Notes: generated by a model not told the origin, from the sequence alone. A stretch of DNA of 64,000 nucleotides from Rhodanobacter sp. L36 (GCF_009765755.1 NZ_LMUV01000011.1:1328890-1392889), one strand, 5' to 3'. Counted from the stretch's first letter, positions 53,028-62,481 are shown. Numbers and translations: made by a program.

Positions 53028-53948
53028 TTACAACGCCGCAGGTACGCCCGTCGCACTGCGCCGAGCATTCGGCAGCGATCGCGCCACTTCGGCCAATGCG
53101 AAGACGCGGGCCACGTGTGTCCACCCGATCACCAGCACGACCAGTTGCGTCAGCACCATCGCCAAGATCACGCCGCCGGTGCCGATCGCCGGCGAGTGGA
53201 TACGCGCAACGCCCAGCAATGTCGCAATGGCGTAACCGATCAGGCTGATCAGGATCAGCAACAGCAGCGTGCTGAAAGGGCGGCGAAGCAGCTGCATGAA
53301 GCCGCGTCCGAACGCGCGCGTCGCCGAACGGAGCCCGCTATCGGCGACAAACGCGGCGCGGCCGGATTCCATGATCGCCTGCACCAGCGCGAACAAGATG
53401 ATTGCAACCCAGGTCGCCATATGCGACGCGCTGTCGGATTTCGATTCGAGCACGGCGTGCGTGTCCACCTTGTCCGCCGCGTCGAAGACAAAAAACAGCA
53501 GCCCGCCCATCACGACGTACGGCACAATCGACCAGAGCATCAGCCGGAACATGCGCCCGTACTCCACGACGCCGCTCTGGAGAAGATGACTGAAACCCAG
53601 CGCGCGTCCTGCACGACCGCTGCCCACCACCATGCCGTTGAGGAACGGCATCAACAGCAGGATCAACAGCAGGCCGAGCAAGGCGACACCGTGAAACCAG
53701 CCGGTGTCATCGCTCAGCGCGGAAATCACATCGCCGAACATTACCGGATTGAAATGCGCGGCCCAGTCCTGCGAATGGATCGAGTGGTCAAGCAGATCGC
53801 CCAACTGGCTCAAAAGCGGCAGGCTGACCACGGCGGTCGGCAGCCACAGCAGCAGCGTCCACAGCAGCAGCAATCGCCACTGGATGGCACCAAGAGCGGC
53901 GCGTGTCGCAGCACCGAAGTTCACGCGGCGGGAGTGCATGTTGACCAT
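53028..53948 (-). CDS. Polytopic membrane protein of unknown function, coupled to the M1 peptidase gene
   Basis: 306 residues with six or so predicted helices (near 20-45, 85-110, 145-170, 185-210, 235-260 and 265-290). No known family is recognised. FGRGFMQLLRRPFSTLLLLI and WTHVARVFALAEVARSLP are distinctive conserved-looking blocks. The ATG at 53948 overlaps the M1 peptidase stop, so the two are translationally coupled. An internal ATG three codons later is possible. It may work with the peptidase at the membrane; that is inference. Confidence 0.75.
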   Translation of the reverse strand: MVNMHSRRVNFGAATRAALGAIQWRLLLLWTLLLWLPTAVVSLPLLSQLGDLLDHSIHSQDWAAHFNPVMFGDVISALSDDTGWFHGVALLGLLLILLLMPFLNGMVVGSGRAGRALGFSHLLQSGVVEYGRMFRLMLWSIVPYVVMGGLLFFVFDAADKVDTHAVLESKSDSASHMATWVAIILFALVQAIMESGRAAFVADSGLRSATRAFGRGFMQLLRRPFSTLLLLILISLIGYAIATLLGVARIHSPAIGTGGVILAMVLTQLVVLVIGWTHVARVFALAEVARSLPNARRSATGVPAAL

Positions 53949-56194
53949 CAGAGCGACCCCACCAGGCTGTAGAAAACCTGCACCAACGCAGCCGCGTCGG
54001 CGCCCCATCGACGCGAAGCCGCGCCGTTCTTTTCGGTCGTCAGGCTGTCGTTGATTTTGTTCGCATCCAGCTTGATCTTGCCATCCGGATCGAGCGATGC
54101 GGACACGACTTTGCTGGATTGGGTGAACACGAAGCGCGCCCAGCGACGATCGTCATTCCACGGCACGTCCTGGCTGCTTCCATCGGCAAACTTCACCCGC
54201 AGCACCTGCGACACCGGCGCGCCGTCGCGGCGAACCGTCACCGTGCTTCGCCATGGAAATGGCCCGGCACCTGCCGCGGGTTTGGGATGGGCTTTCTTCC
54301 AGTCCTCGCGCTGCTTGTCGATCTGCTTGTCGAGATCATCAGCCACGACTTCGCTGCGCGCGCCGTTCTTCGGCCAGCTGCCTGCCTGCGGCAGCACTTC
54401 GTCCGAATCGATGCTGGCAACGCTGTCGTCGATCTGTGCGTTGCCGTAGACGTACTCGTCGAAAATCGCGTTCACGTTCCGCGCATCGCCGGACACATCG
54501 ATCAGCGTCGCGCGCAGATCGGCCGCGGAGGGATGACGGAAGCGCCAGCGCTTGTAGTACTCCTTCATCGCACGCTCCATCACCGGCGTGCCGAGCCGCT
54601 CTTCCAGATCGTGCATGGCGGTGGCGGTGCGCGTGTACACGGTGCCGTAGCTGCTGCTGGAAAAACGATCCCACGCGTTCTGGCCCAGCGGATCGGGCGG
54701 ATTCTTGAGGCTTGCGCCAAGCCGTTCGATATCGAAACCCGGTATCGACGGCACGATGCCCAGACTCTTCATCCAGCCAGTACCGACGTCGACGCCTTGG
54801 CCGCGCTCACGCAGCATGCGGTTGTCCCAGTACTCGTTCATGCCTTCGTCGAGGATCGGCTCCTCGAATTCGTTCGATGCCAGCAGGCCGTAGAAATAGC
54901 CATGGCCAAACTCGTGGATGTTGACGAAATCCACCGCGTACTGCGTGAGCGTACCCGGCTCGACCTTGGCATAGCCCTCGCCAGTGAAGAACGTCGGATA
55001 TTCCATGCCGCCCGCTTCGGTCGCGTTGTAGGGCGGCACCACGGCGGTCACGGTTTCGTAGGGATACGCGCCCAGCGTTTTGGAAAAATACGTCAGCGAA
55101 TCGGTGGTGGCTTTCATCGTCGGCTGCGCACTCGCCAGGTACTCCGGCGGATACAGCACGCGTACATCCACCTTCGGGCTGCCCGGTCCCTGCCAGCTGC
55201 CCTCGATCATCTTGTAGCCCTTCGCGGCGACCCACGCGAAATCGTGCACGTCGCCCTGCATGAAGTGATACGTGGTCTTGCCGTTGGCGACGGCAGGCTC
55301 ACCTTGCAACTTGCCGACTGCACCGACCGTGTAGTCACTGGGCACGGTGATACGCACGTCATACAGGCCGAAATCCGCATAGAACTCGCTGTTGAAGTGG
55401 AACTCGTGCACGTTCCAGCGTGGCGCGGTGGCGCCGCGTTCGCCGGGCAATTCCAGCACGCCGATTTTCGGAAACCACTGCCCGACCAGATTAAAATCAC
55501 CCCACCACCCGGTGCGTTCCACCACGCGCGGCAATTGACTGAGAAACTCGATATCCAGTGCCAACGTGCCGCCGGCCGGCACCGGCTGCGCCAGATCGAT
55601 GCGCACGACGGAGCGATCAGTCGCCGGGCCGTTGTCGGGCTGCACGAAGCTCCACTTGAGGGACGAATCGCCCTGCTTCACCTGCTTCAGGTCGATCCAG
55701 CCCCACTCGCCTTTCTTGAGCGCCGCGGCGCCACGCGAGCGACCATGCGCAGTGAGCACTTCGCGCTCTGTGAACCACGTGCTGCCCGCGTTCGAGAAGC
55801 CATTGAGGTAGAGATGGAAATACACCTGGCTGACGGGGCGATCGCTGCGATTGCGCCAGGTCATGTGCTCCTTGCCGGTTACTGCGTGATGCGGCGCATC
55901 CAGATCGGCATCGATGCTGTAGCTCACCACGCGATCGGACAAGGTCGGTTCGCTGCCGGTGCGTTCACCACCCCATGCATTGGATGCGCTGGCGACGGTC
56001 GGCGCTGCGGCATCGGCGGTGGCGAGTGGAATCGGCGCCGTACTGGCGGGTGCGGGCGCTGGCTGGGCCGCGGCCTGTGGCGGTTTCAACGGATAAATCT
56101 TGATGGCGCTTTGCGCGCATACGCCTGCGGACCACATCACGGCACACGTCATTATGGCGAACAGCCGCCTGCCATTCCCAGTCACAGATCCCAT
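53948..56194 (-). CDS. Exported M1 family aminopeptidase-like metallopeptidase
   Basis: 748 residues. A signal peptide (about 1-27, ending VCAQSA) is followed by a Pro/Ala linker, an N-terminal beta domain (about 80-320) and the M1 catalytic domain. Zinc ligands are His427 and His431 in NIHEFGHGYF and Glu450, 18 residues later, in DEGMNEY. GGMEYPTFF is the M1 substrate motif, with Tyr where many members have Asn. The ATG at 56194 follows ggggagaaa. It would act in the periplasm. It is divergent from the two-component genes. Confidence 0.92.
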   Translation of the reverse strand: MGSVTGNGRRLFAIMTCAVMWSAGVCAQSAIKIYPLKPPQAAAQPAPAPASTAPIPLATADAAAPTVASASNAWGGERTGSEPTLSDRVVSYSIDADLDAPHHAVTGKEHMTWRNRSDRPVSQVYFHLYLNGFSNAGSTWFTEREVLTAHGRSRGAAALKKGEWGWIDLKQVKQGDSSLKWSFVQPDNGPATDRSVVRIDLAQPVPAGGTLALDIEFLSQLPRVVERTGWWGDFNLVGQWFPKIGVLELPGERGATAPRWNVHEFHFNSEFYADFGLYDVRITVPSDYTVGAVGKLQGEPAVANGKTTYHFMQGDVHDFAWVAAKGYKMIEGSWQGPGSPKVDVRVLYPPEYLASAQPTMKATTDSLTYFSKTLGAYPYETVTAVVPPYNATEAGGMEYPTFFTGEGYAKVEPGTLTQYAVDFVNIHEFGHGYFYGLLASNEFEEPILDEGMNEYWDNRMLRERGQGVDVGTGWMKSLGIVPSIPGFDIERLGASLKNPPDPLGQNAWDRFSSSSYGTVYTRTATAMHDLEERLGTPVMERAMKEYYKRWRFRHPSAADLRATLIDVSGDARNVNAIFDEYVYGNAQIDDSVASIDSDEVLPQAGSWPKNGARSEVVADDLDKQIDKQREDWKKAHPKPAAGAGPFPWRSTVTVRRDGAPVSQVLRVKFADGSSQDVPWNDDRRWARFVFTQSSKVVSASLDPDGKIKLDANKINDSLTTEKNGAASRRWGADAAALVQVFYSLVGSL

Positions 56195-56381
56195 GCGTTT
56201 CTCCCCCGATGAATGATGCAGTGTGCACCGCAGCTGCGACGTGGTCACTAGCCGAAAGTCATTATGTCGATTCGAGTGATTGTTTGCATCGCGCACCAGG
56301 GAACCGTCACGGAATAAACTGGTCTATCGCGTGCCATGCAGAAAGTTGATGCAGCGGCCCACTTCTCCACCGGAATTCTCG

Positions 56382-57068
56382 ATGCGCATCCTGCTGGCCG
56401 AAGACGATCTCTCCATCGCCGAAGGCCTGTGTGCATCGCTGCGGCACGGCGGACACGCGGTGGATCATGTGGCCAGCGGCCACCTCGCCGACCTGGCGCT
56501 GCACGATCACGATTACGACTTGCTGGTGCTGGACCTGGGCCTGCCAGACATCGAAGGCAGCGAAGTCCTGCGCCGTCTGCGCAGCCGCGGCGCAGGACTC
56601 CCCGTACTGGTGGTTACCGCGCGCGACGGCTTGTCCGATCGCGTTCGCGTGCTCGACCTCGGTGCCGACGATTATTTGATCAAGCCGTTTGCGCTTTCCG
56701 AATTCGAGGCACGCGTGCGCGCGCTGCTGCGTCGCGTGAGCAGCAAGGGCGTGCCGGAAATGCTGCTCGGCCGTCTGCGGCTGGATCTGCCCGGGCACCG
56801 CGCATGGATCGATCACACGCCACTCGAGCTCACCGCGCGCGAGTTCGGCCTGCTCGAAGCACTCGTGCTGCGTGCCGATCGCGTCACCAGTCGCGCGCAA
56901 CTGGTCGAAGCGTTGTGCGACTGGGACCAGGAACTCACCGACAACGGCCTCGACATCGCCATCCATCGCCTGCGCCGCAAACTGCGCGACAGCGGCACCA
57001 CCGTGCGCACGATTCGCGGACTCGGATATCTGCTCGAAGAAACCGAGTCGGCGACTTCTCCGCAATGA
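56382..57068 (+). CDS. OmpR-family response regulator (QseB/TctD-like)
   Basis: 228 residues. The receiver has acidic Glu7-Asp9 (LLAEDDLS), phospho-acceptor Asp51 in LVLDLGLPD and Lys101 in DYLIKPF. A winged-helix DNA-binding domain follows (about 130-222), with LTAREFGLLEALV and TVRTIRGLGYLL. The ATG at 56382 starts directly at the first strand. It is coupled to the kinase gene by an ATGA overlap. The divergent M1 peptidase gene is a plausible target. Confidence 0.94.
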   Translation: MRILLAEDDLSIAEGLCASLRHGGHAVDHVASGHLADLALHDHDYDLLVLDLGLPDIEGSEVLRRLRSRGAGLPVLVVTARDGLSDRVRVLDLGADDYLIKPFALSEFEARVRALLRRVSSKGVPEMLLGRLRLDLPGHRAWIDHTPLELTAREFGLLEALVLRADRVTSRAQLVEALCDWDQELTDNGLDIAIHRLRRKLRDSGTTVRTIRGLGYLLEETESATSPQ

Positions 57069-58462
57069 AATTCCTGCCGGTCCGTTCACGCCCCAGCCTG
57101 CGTCGACGCCTGCTGATTTTCCTGCTGATCCCGATGGCTGTCCTGCTGTGTGCGGACGCCGTACTCACCTACGTTGTCGCATTGAACTACGCCAATCGCG
57201 TGCACGACCGTGACCTCAGCGACAATGCGCTCACGCTCGCGAAAATGTCCGGCGACAACCAGCTCGGCGGCTCGCTTACGCCTCAGGCGCGCTTCCTGCT
57301 GGAGTACGACCCGAACGGTCGCAGCTATTTCGCCGTGCGCAGTACCCTGAGTGGATTGCTGACCGGCGATGCGCAGCTGTCGCAGACAGCGCGGGCACCT
57401 GCGCTCGGCGGTCCACCCGTGCTCTACGACGCGCACGTGGAGCGACACGTGTTGCGTGCAGCGACGATCCGCGTGGCCAGCCACAATCCGAACGACAGCC
57501 TGATCGTGACCGTGGCGGAGACTCTGCGCGATCGTCACCAGCAGGCGCGGGAAATCCTGCTGCTGGCCATCGTCATGCAGTCGTCGCTGATCGTGTGCGT
57601 GCTACTGCTGGTGTGGTTCGGCGTCAGTCGCGGCTTGCGCGCGCTCGATCCGCTGACTGCGCGACTCACTTCTCGCAGTCACGAACTCACGCCGATCGAC
57701 GGTCCCGACGTGCCGCAGGAAATCGCACCGCTGACGCTCACCATTGATGCGGTGTTTGGTCGGCTGCGCGGTATGCTCGCGCTACACGATCGGTTCATCG
57801 CCGATGCCGCGCATCAGTTGCGCACGCCGTTGGCCGGACTCAGCCTGCATGTCGATCGCGCGCTGGCCGACCCACGTCCGGAAGTCGTCGCCAACGCGAT
57901 GACGCATATCCATCGGCTGACCCAGCGCACGGCACGCACGTCATCGCAGTTGATGGCGCTGACGCGTGCGCAGGCATCGCCGCTCGAAGCAGAAGATCGC
58001 AGCCTGCTGAATCTCTCGCGGCTGGTGCCCGACACCGTATCGCTGCGCGTGCACGAAGCGCTCGGTGCCGGCGTCGATCTCGGTTATCGCGGATCGGACG
58101 AACCGCTATGCATACTCGGCAATGCGTCCAGTGTCGAAGACCTGCTCGACAACCTGATCGACAACGCGATGAACTACGCCGGCCGCGGCAGCGTCGTCAC
58201 GGTGAGCCTGCAGCAGCGCGACGACGGCGGCACGAGACTCGCGGTCGAGGACAACGGCCCGGGCGTGCCGCCCGAACTGCTTCCGCGATTGAGCGAACGT
58301 TTCTTCCGTGCACCGGGCAACAACGAACGCGGCACCGGCCTCGGCCTGGCGATCGTCCAGCGTATTGCCGAACGGCATCACGCGCAGGTGACTTACGAAC
58401 TCGCCGAAGAACACGGCCTGCGCGTCATCGTGGATTTCCCGTCGACGACGCGCGGCGCATGA
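57065..58462 (+). CDS. Sensor histidine kinase (TctE/QseC-like)
   Basis: 465 residues. Two membrane helices (about 17-40 and 163-187) flank a periplasmic 2CSK_N-type sensor. The dimerisation domain has the phospho-acceptor His250 in DAAHQLRTPL. The ATP-binding domain has LIDNAMNYAGRG (N box), VEDNGPGVPPE and GTGLGLAIVQRIAERH. It phosphorylates the regulator encoded just before it. The 2CSK_N group often senses carboxylates or metals; the signal here is unknown. Confidence 0.94.
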   Translation: MKFLPVRSRPSLRRRLLIFLLIPMAVLLCADAVLTYVVALNYANRVHDRDLSDNALTLAKMSGDNQLGGSLTPQARFLLEYDPNGRSYFAVRSTLSGLLTGDAQLSQTARAPALGGPPVLYDAHVERHVLRAATIRVASHNPNDSLIVTVAETLRDRHQQAREILLLAIVMQSSLIVCVLLLVWFGVSRGLRALDPLTARLTSRSHELTPIDGPDVPQEIAPLTLTIDAVFGRLRGMLALHDRFIADAAHQLRTPLAGLSLHVDRALADPRPEVVANAMTHIHRLTQRTARTSSQLMALTRAQASPLEAEDRSLLNLSRLVPDTVSLRVHEALGAGVDLGYRGSDEPLCILGNASSVEDLLDNLIDNAMNYAGRGSVVTVSLQQRDDGGTRLAVEDNGPGVPPELLPRLSERFFRAPGNNERGTGLGLAIVQRIAERHHAQVTYELAEEHGLRVIVDFPSTTRGA

Positions 58463-58565
58463 ACGCTTCGCTCTTCGAAACTCGCCTCTCGACCGACGTA
58501 CGCAACGCAGTTGCGTATCGCACAACGCAACGTCTTCGAGCGCTGCGCTTTTCCCAAGGCAACAC

Positions 58566-59399
58566 GTGATTCAGCAGACTGATTTTTTTCTGGAAGGCGG
58601 CCGCAGCGGCGTGCTGCTCATCCACGGCCTTACCGGCACGCCGATGGAAATGCGCTTGCTCGGCAAGGGACTGAACAAGGCGGGCTTTACCGTGCACGGC
58701 ATGCAGCTGGCCGGACATTGCGGCGACGCCGACGACCTGATCGCCACCGGCTGGCGCGACTGGTACGCAAGCGTCGAACACGCCGCCGACGAATTGCGCG
58801 GCAAGGTCGATCGTCTGTTCGTCGGCGGCTTGTCGATGGGCGCGCTGCTCGCGTTGAAACTCGCCGCCGATCGTCCACAACTGATCGCAGGTGTCGGCGT
58901 CTATGGCGCCACGTTCCGCTATGACGGCTGGAGCATTCCGTGGAAAGCGCACTTCTCCTTCATCCTGCCGCTGCTTAAAAAATTGGGTATCGGTCGCCAC
59001 CGAATGTTCATGGAAGAACCGCCGTACGGTATCCGCGACGAACGCCTGCGCGCACAGATCAGTGCGGCGATGCTTGGCGGCGACAGTGCTGCCGCGGGCC
59101 TGCCGGGCAACCCGTGGTTTGCGTTGGCGGAAATGCTTCAGCTCTCCGCGGACGTGCGTCGTTCGCTTTCGAAAGTCACCGCGCCCTGTCTGGTGGCGCA
59201 CGCCAGCGAAGACGACGTCGCCAGCATCAGGAATGCAGAACTGGTCGTGCGAAAAGTCAGCGCGCCGAGCGAACTGCTGCTGCTCCACGACAGTTATCAC
59301 ATGATCACCATCGACAAGGACCGACGAAAACTGATCGAGCATTCGGCCGCGTTCTTCCATCGCATAGCCGCCAGCGACAACGCGTCGAGCGCCGGCTGA
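58566..59399 (+). CDS. Alpha/beta hydrolase, carboxylesterase-like
   Basis: 277 residues, starting with GTG. The oxyanion block VLLIHGLTGTPMEM and the nucleophile GLSMGALLALKLA are clear; Asp in HASEDDVAS and His in HDSYHMITID complete the triad. It resembles monoacylglycerol/acyl-ester hydrolases of the Est30 type. No signal peptide is seen. It is directly followed, 2 bp later, by the first of two small EamA-type transporters and is probably co-transcribed with them. Confidence 0.88.
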   Translation: MIQQTDFFLEGGRSGVLLIHGLTGTPMEMRLLGKGLNKAGFTVHGMQLAGHCGDADDLIATGWRDWYASVEHAADELRGKVDRLFVGGLSMGALLALKLAADRPQLIAGVGVYGATFRYDGWSIPWKAHFSFILPLLKKLGIGRHRMFMEEPPYGIRDERLRAQISAAMLGGDSAAAGLPGNPWFALAEMLQLSADVRRSLSKVTAPCLVAHASEDDVASIRNAELVVRKVSAPSELLLLHDSYHMITIDKDRRKLIEHSAAFFHRIAASDNASSAG

Positions 59400-59401
59400 C
59401 A

Positions 59402-59779
59402 ATGCCGACGCACGGTTCCATCTCGATGTTGGTCGCCAGCCTGTGGCTGCTCAACGCGGTGCTTGGCACGGGTGGTCAACTCGCCTTCAAGGCGGCCGCT
59501 GGAGATCCGGCTGCGGGGAACGGACTGGCGCGCTGGAAATACATGGTGCAGCGACCGTGGCTGTGGTTCGGCATCGGCTGTTACGTGATCGAGTTCATGG
59601 TGTGGATCGCCTTCCTCTCATTGGTGCCGTTGTCGCAGGGCGTGCTGCTGGGCTCCATCAACATCGTCGCGATCATGATCGCCGGACGTTTTCTGTTTGG
59701 CGAAAAACTCACCCGACTGCGTGTGTTGGGCATCGCATTGGTCGCGCTCGGCGTCGCCATCGTCGGAGTGGCCGGATGA
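59402..59779 (+). CDS. Small EamA/DMT-type transporter subunit, first of a pair
   Basis: 125 residues, four helices, half the size of a standard EamA protein. The C-terminal helix pair with SLVPLSQGVLLGSINIVAIMIAGRFLFGEKLTRLRVLGI is the EamA repeat signature. Such half-size proteins work as homo- or heterodimers, as in SMR and ArnE/ArnF. It overlaps its partner gene (ATGA). Confidence 0.85.
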   Translation: MPTHGSISMLVASLWLLNAVLGTGGQLAFKAAAGDPAAGNGLARWKYMVQRPWLWFGIGCYVIEFMVWIAFLSLVPLSQGVLLGSINIVAIMIAGRFLFGEKLTRLRVLGIALVALGVAIVGVAG

Positions 59780-60177
59780 AACACGGCTGGTTTTATCTGT
59801 TCGGCTTTGCGCTGTTGATCGGCTTCGACTCGCTGGCGCAGATCAACTTCAAATTCGCCGGCATGCATGCCTTGCCGATGGCTGCGAATATCGCATGGTT
59901 GCTGCGCGTGTTCGGGCAACCATGGGTATACGGCGCAGTGGTCGGTTACATCGGCGCTTTCTTTACTTGGATGAGTTTGCTCAAGCACGCGCCGATCGGA
60001 CCGGCGTTTGCCGCATCGCACCTCGACGTGGTGTCAGCCATGCTGTTGTCGATCCCGCTCTTTGGCGAGCATCTCACCGCGCCGCGCGTGTTGGGCGCCG
60101 TCGCAATCGTCGCCGGCATCACATGCCTAGGTCTGGCAGAAAGTCGCGAACACGTATCCGATGTCACCGCGCCCTGA
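59776..60177 (+). CDS. Small EamA/DMT-type transporter subunit, second of a pair
   Basis: 133 residues, four helices. KHAPIGPAFAASHLDVVSAMLLSIPLFGEHLTAPRVLG is the EamA repeat signature. Coupled to the previous gene by a 4-bp overlap, it should form a heterodimer with it in the inner membrane. ArnE/ArnF, which flip a sugar-lipid, are a structural parallel. The substrate is unknown. Confidence 0.85.
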   Translation: MKHGWFYLFGFALLIGFDSLAQINFKFAGMHALPMAANIAWLLRVFGQPWVYGAVVGYIGAFFTWMSLLKHAPIGPAFAASHLDVVSAMLLSIPLFGEHLTAPRVLGAVAIVAGITCLGLAESREHVSDVTAP

Positions 60178-60194
60178 CTTTTTTTCAGCAGAAA

Positions 60195-60227
60195 TAAAAA
60201 AGAACCCGACAGCAAGCCCTCGGGTTC
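60195..60227 (-). terminator. Rho-independent terminator of the aminotransferase gene
   Basis: An 8-bp stem (60202-60209 with 60220-60227) has a 10-nt loop. The A-run at about 60196-60201 becomes a U-tract on the minus strand. It lies 29 bp past the aminotransferase stop and 18 bp past the convergent transporter stop. Confidence 0.85.
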
Positions 60228-60256
60228 CCCTGGTGCGCTGATTGGCGCGGCAACCA

Positions 60257-61657
60257 TCACATCTTCTTGGCTTTGGTCAGCAACTGATCGAGCAGCGCGA
60301 TCGCCAGATCGATTTCTTCGTGCGTGATCTCCAGCGACGGCGCAAACGTGATCACGTTCTTGTACCAGCCGCCCACATCGAGCACGAGGCCGATCTTCTT
60401 GCCGTCATGTTCGAGCTCGCCGGCCAGGCCGATGTCGACCATGCGATCGAGTAGCGCCTTGTTCGGCGTGAAGCCATCCTCAGTGCAGATCTCCGCACGC
60501 AAGGCGAGGCCGAGTCCGTCGACGTCGCCGATTTCCTTGTGTCGTTTCTGCAGGTCGCGCAGGCCTTCGAGAAAGTGCGCGCCCTTCTTCGGCACGCTGG
60601 TTTCATAGTCCAGTTCGTAACCCATGCGGATCACTTCCAGCCCCAGCGCGGTGCCGAGCGGGTTGGAGTTGAACGTGGAATGCGTCGAGCCCGGCGGGAA
60701 GATTGTCGGATTGATCAACTCTTCGCGCGCCCACAAACCGGACAGCGGATTGAGTCCGTTGGTGAGCGCCTTGCCGAACACCACGATGTCCGGCGTCACA
60801 CCGAAATGCTCGATCGACCACAGCTTGCCGGTACGCCAGAAACCCATCTGGATTTCGTCCGACACCATCAGGATGCCGTACTTGTCCAGCACCTTCTTCA
60901 AGCCTTTGAAGAAATCCATCGGCGGAAGCACGTAGCCACCCGTGCCCTGGATGGGTTCGACGTAGAACGCGGCGTACTCGCACTGGCCGGTCTTCGGATC
61001 CCACACGCCGTTGTATTCGGTTTCGAACAGGCGCTCGAACTGGCGCACGCAGCTGTCGGAATATTCTTCCGGCGTCATGCCTTTCGGTCGACGGAACGGA
61101 TACGGAAACGGCAGGAACATCGCGCGCTCGCCGAAGTGACCGAAACGACGGCGGTAGCGATAGCTCGACGTGATCGCCGATGCGCCGAGCGTACGACCGT
61201 GATAACCGCCTTCGAACGCGAACATCAGGCTTTTGCCATTGCTGGCGTTGCGCACGATCTTCAGCGAGTCCTCGATCGCCTGCGCGCCACCCACGTTGAA
61301 ATGCACGCGGCCGTCGAGCCCGAATTTCTTCTTCGCATCCAACGCCACCGTCTTTGCCAGCTCGATACGCGTCTGGTGCAAGTACTGGCTGGCGACTTGC
61401 GGCAACACGTCGATCTGGTTTTTCAGCACGTTGTTGAGGCGCTTGTTGCCGTAGCCGAAATTCACCGCCGAGTACCACATCTGCAGATCGAGAAACGGCG
61501 TGCCGGCTGTGTCGAACATGTAGCTGCCTTCGCCGTGGCGGAATATTTTCGGCGGGTCCACGTAATGCACGGTGTCGCCGAACGAGCTGTATTTTGCTTC
61601 GTCAGCCAGCAGTTGCGCGTCGTCGATGAAGCCGACGGCGTTCTTGTCGATATTCAT
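60257..61657 (-). CDS. Class III PLP-dependent aminotransferase of unknown substrate
   Basis: 466 residues. It has the class III fold: FLDLQMWYSAVNFGYGN, FNVGGAQAIEDSLKI, FEGGYHGRTLGASAIT, the cofactor Asp in ILMVSDEIQMGF and the PLP Lys in VVFGKALTNGLNPLSG. The GGAQA and SDEIQMG blocks differ from the GSEA and DEVQTG usual in ornithine/GABA enzymes, so the substrate may be unusual. It probably shares a transcript with the upstream phosphatase (41-bp gap). Confidence 0.9.
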   Translation of the reverse strand: MNIDKNAVGFIDDAQLLADEAKYSSFGDTVHYVDPPKIFRHGEGSYMFDTAGTPFLDLQMWYSAVNFGYGNKRLNNVLKNQIDVLPQVASQYLHQTRIELAKTVALDAKKKFGLDGRVHFNVGGAQAIEDSLKIVRNASNGKSLMFAFEGGYHGRTLGASAITSSYRYRRRFGHFGERAMFLPFPYPFRRPKGMTPEEYSDSCVRQFERLFETEYNGVWDPKTGQCEYAAFYVEPIQGTGGYVLPPMDFFKGLKKVLDKYGILMVSDEIQMGFWRTGKLWSIEHFGVTPDIVVFGKALTNGLNPLSGLWAREELINPTIFPPGSTHSTFNSNPLGTALGLEVIRMGYELDYETSVPKKGAHFLEGLRDLQKRHKEIGDVDGLGLALRAEICTEDGFTPNKALLDRMVDIGLAGELEHDGKKIGLVLDVGGWYKNVITFAPSLEITHEEIDLAIALLDQLLTKAKKM

Positions 61658-61698
61658 GGGTGATCCGAATGAGTGTGAAAAATAATGTCGATGCGTGA

Positions 61699-62400
61699 TC
61701 AGTGCGGCGCGTGCGCATGCTCGTGATGCACATGGCTGATCAGGCTTCCGTCGAGAAGTTTCGGCAGAAATTCGAGCGCGTCTTCGAAGCCGGTGATCGG
61801 CACGTAATCGATGCCGGCGGCGCGGCAATGCTCGATCAGGCGATGCTTGGCGAACACGAAATCGACCCGATCGGCAGCGCAGAAATCCGATGCACCGTCG
61901 CCGATCAGTAGCGTCTTCGATGCACTCTCGCGCGCCTTCGCCACGCAGGCGCACTTGCACGTACCACTGCGGCATCCATCGGCCTGGAACGGCGACGTGA
62001 GTTGCCATTGGCTTGGCGGCGTGGCCGGCGAAAGATGATTGGCCGCGAGCGGCAGATCATCCAGGCCGTAGCGGCCGAGAATCTGGTGGATTGCGTAGTC
62101 GAGCCCGTCGCTGACCACGCGGATCGGCACGCCGAGTTCGCGTACTTTGGCGACGAAGCCTGGAAACGCATGGTCGATCCACATCTCGCCAAGATGTTCG
62201 TCGAGTTGATCGCGCGTCATGCGCAGCAGCGCGACCTGGCCGGACATGCATTCGCGCGAACCAATGCGACCTGCGCGCCAGTCTTGTTCAAGCACTTCCC
62301 ATCCGGGAAGACCAAATCGATCCAATAGCGAATCGATCACGTCCTCAACGGAAATAGTGCCGTCGAAATCGCACAGGATGGTCCAGCCAGACACCGGCAT
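61699..62400 (-). CDS. HAD-IB phosphatase, MtnX-like
   Basis: 233 residues. The HAD motifs are CDFDGTISVED (nucleophile Asp and acid Asp), RVVSDGLD, and LLIGDGASDFCAADRVDFVFAK. A CRSGTCKCAC stretch in the middle carries four Cys and could bind metal. The tail SHVHHEHAHAPH has six His. MtnX acts in methionine salvage, but the companion mtn genes are absent, so a different phosphorylated substrate is likely. It is encoded just upstream of the aminotransferase gene. Confidence 0.88.
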   Translation of the reverse strand: MPVSGWTILCDFDGTISVEDVIDSLLDRFGLPGWEVLEQDWRAGRIGSRECMSGQVALLRMTRDQLDEHLGEMWIDHAFPGFVAKVRELGVPIRVVSDGLDYAIHQILGRYGLDDLPLAANHLSPATPPSQWQLTSPFQADGCRSGTCKCACVAKARESASKTLLIGDGASDFCAADRVDFVFAKHRLIEHCRAAGIDYVPITGFEDALEFLPKLLDGSLISHVHHEHAHAPH

Positions 62401-62481
62401 CGGCAGTCACTCACGCGGTAGAGATGCAACGGTAGAAAACCAGCCTTTCGATTCCCTTTCCCGTCGCCGCAACGGACGTCT

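Noticed and set aside
54119..56212. A 697-codon plus-strand frame antisense to the M1 peptidase
   Set aside because: It shows the same shadow composition and no motif; the minus-strand gene has the signal peptide and zinc site.
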